Origin: an uncultured Neomegalonema sp.
GTDB taxonomy: Bacteria > Pseudomonadota > Alphaproteobacteria > Rhodobacterales > Rhodobacteraceae
Reading direction: 5' to 3'
Length of the DNA stretch: 24,310 nt
Assembly (NCBI GenBank): GCA_937958345.1
Contig: CALGNW010000257.1
Coordinates: 1 to 24,310 of the forward strand
Below are positions 1 through 8,127 of the stretch, piece by piece. Within the stretch, counting starts at the first letter, position 1. Every line of letters starts with the position of its first letter. Position numbers and translations under genes: made by a program. The notes under the pieces are model-generated. The model saw nothing but the letters and a program-made list of their open reading frames with translations, was not told the origin of the DNA and did not search any database.

Positions 1-738
1 GCCCTCAGCCGCTTCAGCCGTTTCCCATGTATCGACAAGCCGTTCTATTGTTGCCGCGATTGTTGCATCATCAATCGGCGCGCTGAGGCTTCTGACCAGT
101 GCTTTCGTCCGCGCCACCGCGTCTGGTGCAGCTGACAGGTACGGAAGAATTTCAGCTTCGATCGCGTCATCCAAAGCCTCCGGTTCAACCACGTGCGAGA
201 GCAGCCCGAGTTCACGCGCTTCGGCGGCATCGAACAGGCGCGCGGACATCATCACCCGCCGCGCATGACCTTCGCCCAGCCGCGCAAGGACGTAGGGCGA
301 GATCGTACCGGGAATGATGCCTAGTCGGGTTTCGGTAAATCCAAATTTGGCCGCAGGAACGCCGATTGCAGCATCGCTGACGCTCATAATGCCGAGACCA
401 CCGCCGAACGCGTTGCCGTGAACGCGCGCAATGACCGGTTTGGGCAACTCGTTCAATGCGCGAAGCATATTTGCCAAGCGGGTCGCTTCGCTGATACGCC
501 CCGCGCGATCTGCCGCAACCTGTTCGCGCATCCATCCAAGATCTGCTCCCGCAGAAAAGCTTTTTCCCTCGGCGGCGATGATCACCGCACGAACAGTCGG
601 ATCAGCGCCAAGCACAGCAGCCGCCTGTGTCAGTTCGGACATCATCTGACCGCTCATAGCGTTATGTTTTTCGCCGCGCGTCAGAGTCAGTGTCGAAATG
701 CCCCGAGCATCGGTTTCGATCTGAACAGTTTCGGTCAT
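1..738 (-). CDS. liuC: Methylglutaconyl-CoA hydratase, crotonase family (C-terminus cut by window edge)
   Basis: This is a crotonase-superfamily protein, 246 residues visible and open to the left edge; the family is usually about 260 residues, so only the last few are missing. It probably hydrates 3-methylglutaconyl-CoA to HMG-CoA, the step between methylcrotonyl-CoA carboxylase and HMG-CoA lyase in leucine breakdown. FSAGADLGWM (61-70) and FGGGLGIM (111-118) form the oxyanion-hole and CoA-binding regions. Glu136 in the FTETRLGIIP segment matches one catalytic Glu of enoyl-CoA hydratases. The other Glu position is Gly, and TISPYVLARLG follows; from memory both are typical of the LiuC/AtuE branch rather than ordinary enoyl-CoA hydratase. 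The ATG overlaps the recQ stop as ATGA, so it is probably translationally coupled. The neighbours support the leucine role. It could also be a related isohexenylglutaconyl-CoA hydratase. Confidence 0.85.
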   Translation of the reverse strand, partial: MTETVQIETDARGISTLTLTRGEKHNAMSGQMMSELTQAAAVLGADPTVRAVIIAAEGKSFSAGADLGWMREQVAADRAGRISEATRLANMLRALNELPKPVIARVHGNAFGGGLGIMSVSDAAIGVPAAKFGFTETRLGIIPGTISPYVLARLGEGHARRVMMSARLFDAAEARELGLLSHVVEPEALDDAIEAEILPYLSAAPDAVARTKALVRSLSAPIDDATIAATIERLVDTWETAEAAEG

Positions 739-2531
739 GCGGCTGCGCTCTTTTGTTTGTGCTGTCTGATCCTGCTCAGGAATTCCTTGCCGTATCGTTC
801 GATCTTTTTCTCTCCAACGCCATGGACGCCGCGCAATCCGTCCGGATCCGTGGGGGCGAGTGATGCCATCTCGATCAGCGTCCGGTCTGCAAAGATCACG
901 TAGGCGGGAACATCGCGTTCATTGGCCAACTCGCGGCGAAGCGCCTTCAACTCGTCAAAAAGTGCCGTATCGGCTTCGTTCATTTCGATCCCGGTCTCTC
1001 GGGAATTCGCGGCTTTTCCGGGCTTGCGAAGTGTCACGGCAACTTGCCCCCGCAAAACCCGCCAGCCTTCTTCTGTTACAACCCAGCGGCTATAGTTTTC
1101 AACGTCAACAGCGGCAAAGCCTGCCGCATAGATTTGCCGGAATATACTCCGCCAGTCAGCTTTCGAAACGTCCGCACCAACGCCGAAGGTCGGTAAATCG
1201 GCGTGACCGTGCTTTTCGGTCATCGGATTTTTCTCGCCCCGTAAAACAGTGATGAGATGTTCCATTCCGAAGATCTCGCGCGTCCGCAATATAACCGACA
1301 GCGCCTTTTGTGCGAGTATCAGACCGTCGATGGTTTCGACTTCGCCCCGGCAGATATCGCAATTTCCGCATCCACCAGCAGCTTCGCCGAAATATCCGAG
1401 CAGAGCGGTGCGTCTGCATTGCGTCGTTTCGCACAATCCCACCAGCGCGGTCAGTTTTTGACGTTCGATGCGCTTTTGGTCTTCACCGGCGTCACTTTCG
1501 TCGATCCATTGACGGTACTGACGAACTTCACCCATGCCATAAAGCAGATGGGCCGTGGCAGGCAGGCCGTCGCGGCCACTCCTGCCGATCTCCTGATAGT
1601 AGCCCTCGATATTCTTCGGTAAATCCATGTGAAAAACGAAGCGCACGTCCGGTTTGTCAATGCCCATGCCGAAAGCGACTGTTGCCACTACAACAATGCC
1701 GTCTTCACGTAGAAAGGCGTCCTGCGTGTCGCCGCGTGATTGTGGATCCAACCCGGCATGATAGGCGCGCGCGTCGATCCCGCTTTTCCTGAGATGGTCG
1801 GCAGTATCCTCGACCCGTTTGCGGGATTGGCAATAGACGATGCCGCTCTGCCCCTTGTGTCGTCCGAGAAAGTCGAGCAGCTGTTTTTTGCCATTGGCCC
1901 GAGGGGTCATGGCAAGGCCGATATTGGGCCGATCAAAACCGCGCAGAAATGTGCGAGGCGGAGTGGTGAAGAGTTTGTCCCCGATATCTTTGCGGGTGAG
2001 TTCGTCCGCTGTTGCGGTAAAGGCGAGTATTTGGACACCGCCCAGAGCGTCGCGGACTTCACCGATCATCCTGTACTCCGGGCGAAAGTCATGCCCCCAC
2101 TGGCTGACGCAATGGGCTTCGTCCACCGCGATCATCGTGACGCCGATCCGTTTCAAGAACGCCTTCATGCCATGGCGCGCAAGCCGTTCGGGCGAGAGAT
2201 AAAGCATATCGAGCGCGCCATCCTCGGCTTCGGTCATCGCAAGGGCATTTTCCTCGGCGGTGTTTCCCGAAGACATCGAGCGTGCGGCGACGCCGATTTC
2301 CCGCATCTGGGCGACCTGCCCGCGCATAAGTGCAATCAGAGGTGATACAACAACAGTCAAGCCTTCGCGGACAATCGCCGGCAGTTGAAAGCACAAAGAT
2401 TTCCCGCCGCCCGTCGGCATGATGGCGAGTAAATCCTCACCGGCCATAGCGGCATCAACGATTTCTTCCTGACCGGGGCGGAACCCGTCAAAGCCGAACG
2501 TATCGCGCAAGGTAGAAAGTGTGTCGGTCAT
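735..2531 (-). CDS. recQ: ATP-dependent DNA helicase RecQ
   Basis: The 598-residue product is a full-length RecQ (E. coli RecQ is about 610): a 3'-5' superfamily 2 helicase that unwinds forks and recombination intermediates. Visible motifs are Walker A MPTGGGKS (38-45), DEAH (137-140) followed by CVSQWGHDFRPEY, FTATA (171-175), and QEIGRSGRDG near 313-322 (motif VI with the arginine finger). The RQC zinc site has Cys372, Cys388, Cys391 and Cys394. A C-terminal HRDC domain lies at roughly 520-590 and ends with the GVGEKKIERYG helix. The start is ATG at 2531, with no clear Shine-Dalgarno. It lies 50 bp after the HMG-CoA lyase gene, and its TGA overlaps the ATG of the hydratase gene. Function is not in doubt. 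Its location inside a leucine catabolic operon is odd, and expression is probably shared with that operon (inference). Confidence 0.97.
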   Translation of the reverse strand: MTDTLSTLRDTFGFDGFRPGQEEIVDAAMAGEDLLAIMPTGGGKSLCFQLPAIVREGLTVVVSPLIALMRGQVAQMREIGVAARSMSSGNTAEENALAMTEAEDGALDMLYLSPERLARHGMKAFLKRIGVTMIAVDEAHCVSQWGHDFRPEYRMIGEVRDALGGVQILAFTATADELTRKDIGDKLFTTPPRTFLRGFDRPNIGLAMTPRANGKKQLLDFLGRHKGQSGIVYCQSRKRVEDTADHLRKSGIDARAYHAGLDPQSRGDTQDAFLREDGIVVVATVAFGMGIDKPDVRFVFHMDLPKNIEGYYQEIGRSGRDGLPATAHLLYGMGEVRQYRQWIDESDAGEDQKRIERQKLTALVGLCETTQCRRTALLGYFGEAAGGCGNCDICRGEVETIDGLILAQKALSVILRTREIFGMEHLITVLRGEKNPMTEKHGHADLPTFGVGADVSKADWRSIFRQIYAAGFAAVDVENYSRWVVTEEGWRVLRGQVAVTLRKPGKAANSRETGIEMNEADTALFDELKALRRELANERDVPAYVIFADRTLIEMASLAPTDPDGLRGVHGVGEKKIERYGKEFLSRIRQHKQKSAAA

Positions 2532-2581
2532 ACAAAAAGGGACATCGGCTGCTCTGTTCGGAATGATCCGTTGATCCTAGT

Positions 2582-3451
2582 TCAGATGTCGCCGTTTGTG
2601 AATCCCACAAGTGACTTTGCAAATGCTGCCGCCTCCGTAACCTTTTCCAAATCGACGCCGGGGTCGAACCCGGCCTCTGCGAGATAGGGGATCATCGCCT
2701 CGGTGGCGACATTGCCTTGCGCGCCCGGTGCATAAGGGCATCCCCCCAACCCGCCTACGCAGCTGTCAAATACGCGCAATCCGCGCCCGAGAGACGCGCC
2801 GATATTGTCAAGTGCACGCCCTTTGGTGTCATGGAAATGCCCAGCGAATTTTTCAGCGGGCGCGACGTCCAGAACTGCGGATAGCATTTTATCTGTTGTT
2901 TCAGGCGTCGCATGTCCGATCGTATCCCCTAGTGACACTTCGTAGCATCCCATCGCGAACAGAGATTTGGCGACCCGTGCGACCGCTTGCGGTGCGACGG
3001 GTCCGTCGAACGGGCAATCTGTCACAACAGAGACATAGCCCCGAACCGGTATCGCTCTATTCTGTGCAGCCTTCGCGACGGCCTCAAAACGCGCCAGAGA
3101 GTCTTCAATCGACGCGTTCAAATTCGCCTTTGAGAATCCTTCGGAGGCGGCGGCAAAGATCGCGATCTCATCAGCAGAAGCCGCGACAGCGCCATCGAGA
3201 CCCCTCATGTTTGGTGTCAGTACAGCGTAAGCTGTCCCTTTTGCCCGTTTGATCCCCGCCATGACCTCGGTAGCGTCTGCCATTTGCGGAACCCATTTCG
3301 GCGGCACGAAACTGGTTACCTCGATTTTCGAGAATCCGCAGTCTGACAGCTTGTTCACCAATGCGATCTTGTCGCGTGTCGCAATCTGTCGTTTCTCGTT
3401 TTGAAGCCCGTCGCGCGGGGCCATTTCGAAAATGGTTACGGCGGGTTTCAT
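2582..3451 (-). CDS. mvaB: Hydroxymethylglutaryl-CoA lyase
   Basis: A 289-residue HMG-CoA lyase that cleaves 3-hydroxy-3-methylglutaryl-CoA to acetyl-CoA and acetoacetate, the last leucine-specific step. It is a TIM-barrel, metal-dependent enzyme of the DRE-TIM family. PRDGLQNE (12-19) gives the catalytic Arg13 and metal ligand Asp14. HFHDTKGRALDN has His205 and His207 as metal ligands. The loop SCVGGLGGCPYAPGAQGN carries the catalytic Cys238 and is diagnostic of HMG-CoA lyase as opposed to isopropylmalate or citramalate synthases. Length matches the bacterial family. Its ATG overlaps the stop of the upstream thioesterase as ATGA (3448-3451), so translation is probably coupled. In the liu nomenclature this is liuE. 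Confidence 0.96.
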   Translation of the reverse strand: MKPAVTIFEMAPRDGLQNEKRQIATRDKIALVNKLSDCGFSKIEVTSFVPPKWVPQMADATEVMAGIKRAKGTAYAVLTPNMRGLDGAVAASADEIAIFAAASEGFSKANLNASIEDSLARFEAVAKAAQNRAIPVRGYVSVVTDCPFDGPVAPQAVARVAKSLFAMGCYEVSLGDTIGHATPETTDKMLSAVLDVAPAEKFAGHFHDTKGRALDNIGASLGRGLRVFDSCVGGLGGCPYAPGAQGNVATEAMIPYLAEAGFDPGVDLEKVTEAAAFAKSLVGFTNGDI

Positions 3452-3933
3452 AGGTCAAACACCAGACATGTTGTTGTTCCGGTCGCGTAAATCTTGCCAT
3501 CGGGGTCTTGCATTTCCCCTGTGGCTGTCGCGACCCGCCTGCCCGATGAAACAACCGTGCCAATCGCTTTCAGTGGCGGCGTGTCGATAAACGCAGGGCG
3601 TAGAATGGTGATCTTATATTCGATGGTGGTGTAGCCTCGGCCCTTCGGTAACGTCGTTTGCACGGCGCAAGCCATGCAACTGTCCAGCAAGGTTCCGAAC
3701 CACCCGCCATGCGCCCCGCCAAGGGGGTTATATGCGGAAAATTCCGGTGCGCCCTCGAATACAACGCGGCCAGATTCAACTTCGGTTAAACGGTAATTCA
3801 ATGTGCGGGCAATCGGCGGGGCGGGCAGAAGGCCGGTTCGCATACCCTCTATAAAATCAATTCCGCTCATTTCGGCCAAATCGGCGGGCGTTAATAGATC
3901 TGCGGTTGTTTCGGCGAATTTCGGCTCATTCAT
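3448..3933 (-). CDS. PaaI-family hotdog-fold thioesterase
   Basis: A 161-residue protein with one hotdog domain of the PaaI/acyl-CoA thioesterase type. The core FSAYNPLGGAHGGWFGTLLD (about residues 64-83) carries the N/GG-x-HGG pattern and the downstream acidic residue used by PaaI-like thioesterases. YTTIEYKITILRPAF is the following beta-strand segment. It probably hydrolyses a short or branched acyl-CoA in the cytoplasm, perhaps to relieve CoA sequestration when leucine intermediates build up. The substrate cannot be read from sequence. The gene overlaps the acyl-CoA synthetase by 8 bp and HMG-CoA lyase by 4 bp, so it is tightly embedded in the operon. A synthetase and a thioesterase back to back would make and break the same class of bond. 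Confidence 0.85.
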   Translation of the reverse strand: MNEPKFAETTADLLTPADLAEMSGIDFIEGMRTGLLPAPPIARTLNYRLTEVESGRVVFEGAPEFSAYNPLGGAHGGWFGTLLDSCMACAVQTTLPKGRGYTTIEYKITILRPAFIDTPPLKAIGTVVSSGRRVATATGEMQDPDGKIYATGTTTCLVFDL

Positions 3934-5512
3934 TTCGTGCCCTCTCTCGCAGTTCTCGTCGGATGATTTTACCGGTGGTGGTCATCGGTAGTGCAGGAAG
4001 GAAGCTGACCTCGCGAGGATATTCATGCGCCGCGAGGTGCGTTTTAACAAAAGCACTGATCTCGTTCGCCAACGCATTGTTTGGCGTGATGCCCTCGGCC
4101 AATACCACATAGGCTTTGACGATTTCACCGCGCAAAGTGTCCGGTTTTCCCACAACGCCTGCAAGGGCCACGCTGGGGTGTTTGAGTATGCAATCCTCTA
4201 CTTCTCCCGGACCGATGCGGTAACCGGCGGACGAGATTACGTCGTCGTCGCGCCCGACAAAGCGGATTGCACCGTCGGCTTCCTGTACGCCCCGGTCGCC
4301 GGTCAGAAGCCATTCTCCCGCAAACTTTTCTGCCGTTGCGACCGGATCGTTCCAGTATCCCAAAAACATGACCGGCGAGCCGCGTCTGACTGCAATGTCC
4401 CCTTCAATGTCAACGACGGGTTCGGCTGTTTCATTCAGTACCGACAGGTCGTGACCCGGCACAGCCCACCCCATGACACCGGCACGCTGAGCTCCGATAG
4501 AGTTAGCCGAAGATACAATCATATTGCACTCGGTCTGGCCGTAGAATTCGTTGATCGTGACCCCGAGCGAACGCCGCCCCCAATCCAGCAATTCGGCACC
4601 AAGGCTCTCGCCGCCGCTGGCGACTGTCCTCAGATTCAGTGCCGGAGGGTCAGGAGCCTTGCGCATCATTTTCAGAGCTGTTGGCGGCAGGAATGCATTG
4701 CGGACTTGCCTGCGTTGCATCAGCGCAAAGGCTTCCTCGCCGGTAAATTTCGTAAAACGGCGCACAACCACTGGTATGCCGTGGTGTAGCGCGGGCATCA
4801 GAACGTCCAATAATCCGCCGATCCAGGCCCAGTCCGCAGGAGTCCAAATCCGGTCGCCTGCCCGGGGAAAAAGATCATGGCTCATCTCGACACCGGGCAA
4901 GTGGCCGAGCAATACGCGATGCGCATGAAGCGCGCCCTTCGGTTTTCCTGTTGTGCCCGAGGTATAGATCAAGATTGCCGGGTCTTCGGCGGAGGTATCG
5001 TGCGGCATGAATTTGTCAGAAGCGCCAGCCATCTGGTCGCCAAACCCGTCATCGACATTCAACACGGTTTCAAGTTGTGGCAATTCCTCGCGCATCGCTG
5101 CTATCTTGGCCGTGCCTTCGGCGTTTGTGATGACGGCTTTCGCGCCAGCGTCTTTTAAGCGATGGCTCAGCGCTTCCTCGCCGAACAGCGTGAACAAGGG
5201 AATCGAAATCGCACCTGATTTCAAAACGGCAATATGCGCCACCGCTGTTTCCAGTTGTTGCGGGAGCAAAACGCCAATCCGGTCACCGGACTGCACACCC
5301 CTTCCGGCAAGTAAGTTAGCGAGTTGATTGGACAGTCTGCGCAACTCGCCGAAACTGACGCTGCGGTCCTGTTCATCAAGGATCAGTGCAATGCGATCGG
5401 GTTCAACCGCCGCCCACTTGTCACATATATCCCAGGCAATGTTGTACCGTGCGGGAATATCCCACGCAAAACGTCCGGACAATTCCGCGTAGGTGTTTGC
5501 GTCAGGCAGCAT
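3926..5512 (-). CDS. AMP-forming acyl-CoA synthetase (ANL superfamily)
   Basis: This 528-residue acyl-CoA synthetase activates a carboxylic acid with ATP and CoA through an acyl-adenylate. Motifs are the P-loop YTSGTTGKPKG (183-193), EFYGQTE in the middle, TGDRG, GRDDDVISSAGYRIGPGEVE at the hinge, and the C-terminal TTTGKIIRREL with catalytic Lys515. It resembles the medium-chain/acetyl-CoA-synthetase-like group. It is shorter than classical acetoacetyl-CoA synthetases (about 650). The frame stays open to 5605, but the extra 31 residues are Arg-rich and unlike the family, so I start at ATG 5512 (MLPDANTYAEL). The ribosome site there is weak. In a leucine cluster the likely acid is isovalerate or acetoacetate (inference). 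No CoA-transferase for acetoacetate is seen in the window, which makes acetoacetate worth testing. Confidence 0.9.
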   Translation of the reverse strand: MLPDANTYAELSGRFAWDIPARYNIAWDICDKWAAVEPDRIALILDEQDRSVSFGELRRLSNQLANLLAGRGVQSGDRIGVLLPQQLETAVAHIAVLKSGAISIPLFTLFGEEALSHRLKDAGAKAVITNAEGTAKIAAMREELPQLETVLNVDDGFGDQMAGASDKFMPHDTSAEDPAILIYTSGTTGKPKGALHAHRVLLGHLPGVEMSHDLFPRAGDRIWTPADWAWIGGLLDVLMPALHHGIPVVVRRFTKFTGEEAFALMQRRQVRNAFLPPTALKMMRKAPDPPALNLRTVASGGESLGAELLDWGRRSLGVTINEFYGQTECNMIVSSANSIGAQRAGVMGWAVPGHDLSVLNETAEPVVDIEGDIAVRRGSPVMFLGYWNDPVATAEKFAGEWLLTGDRGVQEADGAIRFVGRDDDVISSAGYRIGPGEVEDCILKHPSVALAGVVGKPDTLRGEIVKAYVVLAEGITPNNALANEISAFVKTHLAAHEYPREVSFLPALPMTTTGKIIRRELRERARNE

Positions 5513-5637
5513 ACGCAGCCGGCGGCATAGATTGTTTCGGACAGGACACCGTGCAACACGACCGCGTGAGGTGCGTTTCGGTACGGGCATCTTCATGCAT
5601 AGCATGGGGTAATCGCAACGCGAATAAAGGCCGTATC
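5513..5637. promoter_or_regulatory. Divergent intergenic region between acyl-CoA synthetase and secreted-protein genes
   Basis: These 125 bp separate two outward-facing genes, so they should hold the promoter of the second leftward leucine block and that of the small plus-strand gene. A 13-bp perfect palindrome, CATGC-ATA-GCATG, lies at 5594-5606, about 30 bp before the plus-strand start, and could be an operator. No convincing -35/-10 pair stands out. This is inference from layout plus one short palindrome. Confidence 0.35.
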
Positions 5638-6108
5638 ATGCTCCGAAATCTCCTTGCAGGTATCATTCTGACAGTTTTCCCGCTGGCGGCCTTTGCCGAA
5701 GATCGGCGCGAGGGTTATTACTATCCGCCGATCACATCAGAAGAGGTGTTCGACCGCAAGATTGCGGGTGTGCCAAAAGCTGTTGGTGCCGTGCGCACTG
5801 CCTTCATCACCGAAATTACACAGGGCCAGCTCCGTTCACCGACAAAACCGAGGATCGCGATTTTCGGAAAGGGAGGCGAAACGCAGCACCTTATTATCGT
5901 TGCGTTAGATGACGAGGTATTCGGTACTTTATTTCGGGCGCGCGGCGTTATGGCCCAGCTAACCGCCCATGCGAGAACAACGCCGTTCTTCAAGAAGAAC
6001 GGGATACAGTTTGCAGCAACCTGGTTTGACCTCGCAAAGATACTCGGCTTCGAGGACATCGTGCTGACGGATGGCAAAAGCTGGGCGCACAGGATCAACA
6101 TCGAATAA
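5638..6108 (+). CDS. Small secreted (periplasmic) protein of unknown function
   Basis: A 156-residue product with a clear Sec signal peptide: MLRN, a hydrophobic stretch, then LAAFA-EDRR, giving likely cleavage after residue 19. The mature part has no Cys and no membrane segment. It contains the early motif GYYYPPITSEEVFDR and several short strands (RIAIFGKGG, HLIIVALDDEVFG), ending FEDIVLTDGKSWAHRINIE. I do not recognise a named enzyme family. I have a vague memory of similar small periplasmic proteins in roseobacters but cannot give them a function. The frame extends upstream to 5386, but the signal peptide fixes the start at ATG 5638. It is the only plus-strand gene inside the leucine cluster and converges with the carboxylase alpha gene with just 5 bp between the stops. 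Confidence 0.8.
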   Translation: MLRNLLAGIILTVFPLAAFAEDRREGYYYPPITSEEVFDRKIAGVPKAVGAVRTAFITEITQGQLRSPTKPRIAIFGKGGETQHLIIVALDDEVFGTLFRARGVMAQLTAHARTTPFFKKNGIQFAATWFDLAKILGFEDIVLTDGKSWAHRINIE

Positions 6109-6113
6109 CGGGT

Positions 6114-8087
6114 CTATTGATTTTCCGGCTCGAGGGTGATGAGAACTGCACCATCCTCGACCTGATCGCCCTCGATAACCGAGACATCCGCAATCGTGCC
6201 ATCGCGCGGTGCAGTCAGCGTATGCTCCATTTTCATTGCTTCTAATATGACCAGGGGATCGCCGCCTGCTACACGCTGTCCCGGTCGCGCGGTCACATTT
6301 TTCACCGCACCGGGCATCGGCGCCAAGACAACATCGCCGCTTGCAGCATCACTTCCGGAATGGACGGGGTCGGACAAACCGAAGCTGTGATCTGTACCAT
6401 CGACAAAGACCGTAACGCCTTCGGGGTGGAGCATAACATCGGCGCGGACGCCGCGACCGTCTATCTCTACCATGCCCGAACCACTGGCGTCATGGAAATG
6501 TACATGCGTGGTTTTTTGATCAATCTCCACACGATAGCTCAAGGCGCTTTCGATCGTGACCACGGCCTCCAGACCTTTACCATCCAGTTCAATCAACGCC
6601 GGTAGCTGCGCGGGCCCCCATGCGCGCCAGCCTGTCAACGACTGCCAGGGATCAGCCTCGCTGGTGGCTGGCAGGCCCAACGACGCCAGCGCAGCCAACG
6701 CGGCGGCGGGGGCGGAAGGCAGGGCAGAGCGGGTTAAGCTGGCAAGGTCGCGATCAATGAGACCGGTATCGACTTGTCCGACCGAAAAGTCGTCGTGATC
6801 CGCCAACGCAGCAAGAAAACGCGTATTCGTGATTGTTCCTGCTACCCGCATCTCGGCCAGCGCCGCGCGCAACGCCCCCAACGCTGCCTCGCGGGTTTCT
6901 TCGTGGACGACGATCTTCGCGATCATCGGGTCGTAGAACGGCGATATCGTATCGCCTTGGCGCACGCCGGTATCGACACGGGCACTGGCAGGGAAAGTCA
7001 GGTGATGCAGCGTTCCGGTTGCGGGTAGGAAACCGCGCGCAGCATCCTCGGCATAGATCCGCGCCTCGAATGCATGACCGAAGATTGCGAGGTCTTCTTG
7101 CCGGAAAGGCAGGTTTCCTTCGGACGCGATGTGCAATTGCAGTTCTACCAAGTCGTAGCCTGTGATCGCCTCGGTGACAGGATGCTCGACTTGCAGCCGG
7201 GTGTTCATTTCCATGAAATAGAACCGGTCGGCACGAAGCCCGTCCGATGCATCAACGATGAACTCGATTGTTCCTGCGCCGGCGTAGTTGATCGCTTTGG
7301 CCGCCCGGACTGCTGCCTCGCCCATGGCTGCGCGCATACCGCTGCTCATGCCGGGTGCGGGGGCTTCTTCAATGACTTTCTGATGGCGGCGCTGCAGCGA
7401 ACAATCCCGTTCGAACAGATGAACGGCATTTCCTTTTCCATCGCCGAAGACCTGTATTTCAATATGTCGGGGGGTCGAGACATATTTTTCAATCAGGACA
7501 TGCGCATCGCCAAAGCTTGCTTGTCCCTCGCGCTGTGCGCCCTCTAATGCCGCCGCAAATTCACTGGCGTGATCGACGCGGCGCATCCCCTTTCCGCCGC
7601 CGCCCGCTCTGGCTTTGATCAATACGGGATAGCCGATCAATCTTGCTTGTTCGGCCAGAAATACAGAATCCTGATTCTCGCCATGATACCCGGGGACAAC
7701 GGGGACACCGGCTTGCTCCATCAGCTTTTTGGCGGCGTCCTTAAGACCCATGGCGCGGATAGCTGCGGCGCTTGGGCCTATGAATGCAATGCCGGCGGCA
7801 TCCAGAGCCTCAACAAAGCTCGGGTTCTCCGACAAAAAGCCATACCCCGGATGCACCGCCTCTGCGCCGGTCAGCTTACAGGCGTCAATGATCGCCTGGA
7901 TATTGAGATAGCTTTCGGCGGCAGCGGGTGGTCCGATCCGGACGCTCTCGTCGGCCATTTCCACGTGCAGGGCGCGTACGTCGGCATCGGAATAAACAGC
8001 GACCGTCCGTATACCCAATTCCCGTGCCGTTCGCATGACGCGGCAGGCAATTTCTCCCCGGTTAGCAATGAGTATCTTGCGGAACAT
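6114..8087 (-). CDS. liuD: Methylcrotonyl-CoA carboxylase, biotin-containing alpha subunit
   Basis: A 657-residue biotin carboxylase/biotin carrier fusion, the alpha subunit of 3-methylcrotonyl-CoA carboxylase (also called mccA). The biotin carboxylase domain covers roughly residues 1-450, with GEIACRVMRTARELGI at the N-terminus, the ATP-grasp glycine loop ARAGGGGKGMRRV, ERDCSLQRRHQKVIEEAP, and MEMNTRLQVEHPVTE (catalytic region). A middle linker/BT region follows. The biotinyl domain ends the protein with LEAMKMEHT, where Lys619 carries biotin. Its ATG at 8087 is preceded by a strong Shine-Dalgarno, GGAGG, 4-5 bases upstream. Pairing with the carboxyltransferase gene and isovaleryl-CoA dehydrogenase favours methylcrotonyl-CoA over propionyl-CoA, acetyl-CoA or geranyl-CoA as substrate. 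Confidence 0.93.
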   Translation of the reverse strand: MFRKILIANRGEIACRVMRTARELGIRTVAVYSDADVRALHVEMADESVRIGPPAAAESYLNIQAIIDACKLTGAEAVHPGYGFLSENPSFVEALDAAGIAFIGPSAAAIRAMGLKDAAKKLMEQAGVPVVPGYHGENQDSVFLAEQARLIGYPVLIKARAGGGGKGMRRVDHASEFAAALEGAQREGQASFGDAHVLIEKYVSTPRHIEIQVFGDGKGNAVHLFERDCSLQRRHQKVIEEAPAPGMSSGMRAAMGEAAVRAAKAINYAGAGTIEFIVDASDGLRADRFYFMEMNTRLQVEHPVTEAITGYDLVELQLHIASEGNLPFRQEDLAIFGHAFEARIYAEDAARGFLPATGTLHHLTFPASARVDTGVRQGDTISPFYDPMIAKIVVHEETREAALGALRAALAEMRVAGTITNTRFLAALADHDDFSVGQVDTGLIDRDLASLTRSALPSAPAAALAALASLGLPATSEADPWQSLTGWRAWGPAQLPALIELDGKGLEAVVTIESALSYRVEIDQKTTHVHFHDASGSGMVEIDGRGVRADVMLHPEGVTVFVDGTDHSFGLSDPVHSGSDAASGDVVLAPMPGAVKNVTARPGQRVAGGDPLVILEAMKMEHTLTAPRDGTIADVSVIEGDQVEDGAVLITLEPENQ

Positions 8088-8127
8088 AATTCCTCCGAAC
8101 GCGCGATTCAGTTTCTATAGGCAGTGC

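Noticed and set aside
4025..4789. A 254-codon plus-strand frame inside the acyl-CoA synthetase gene
   Set aside because: Antisense to a gene with complete ANL motifs; no recognisable domain or ribosome site.
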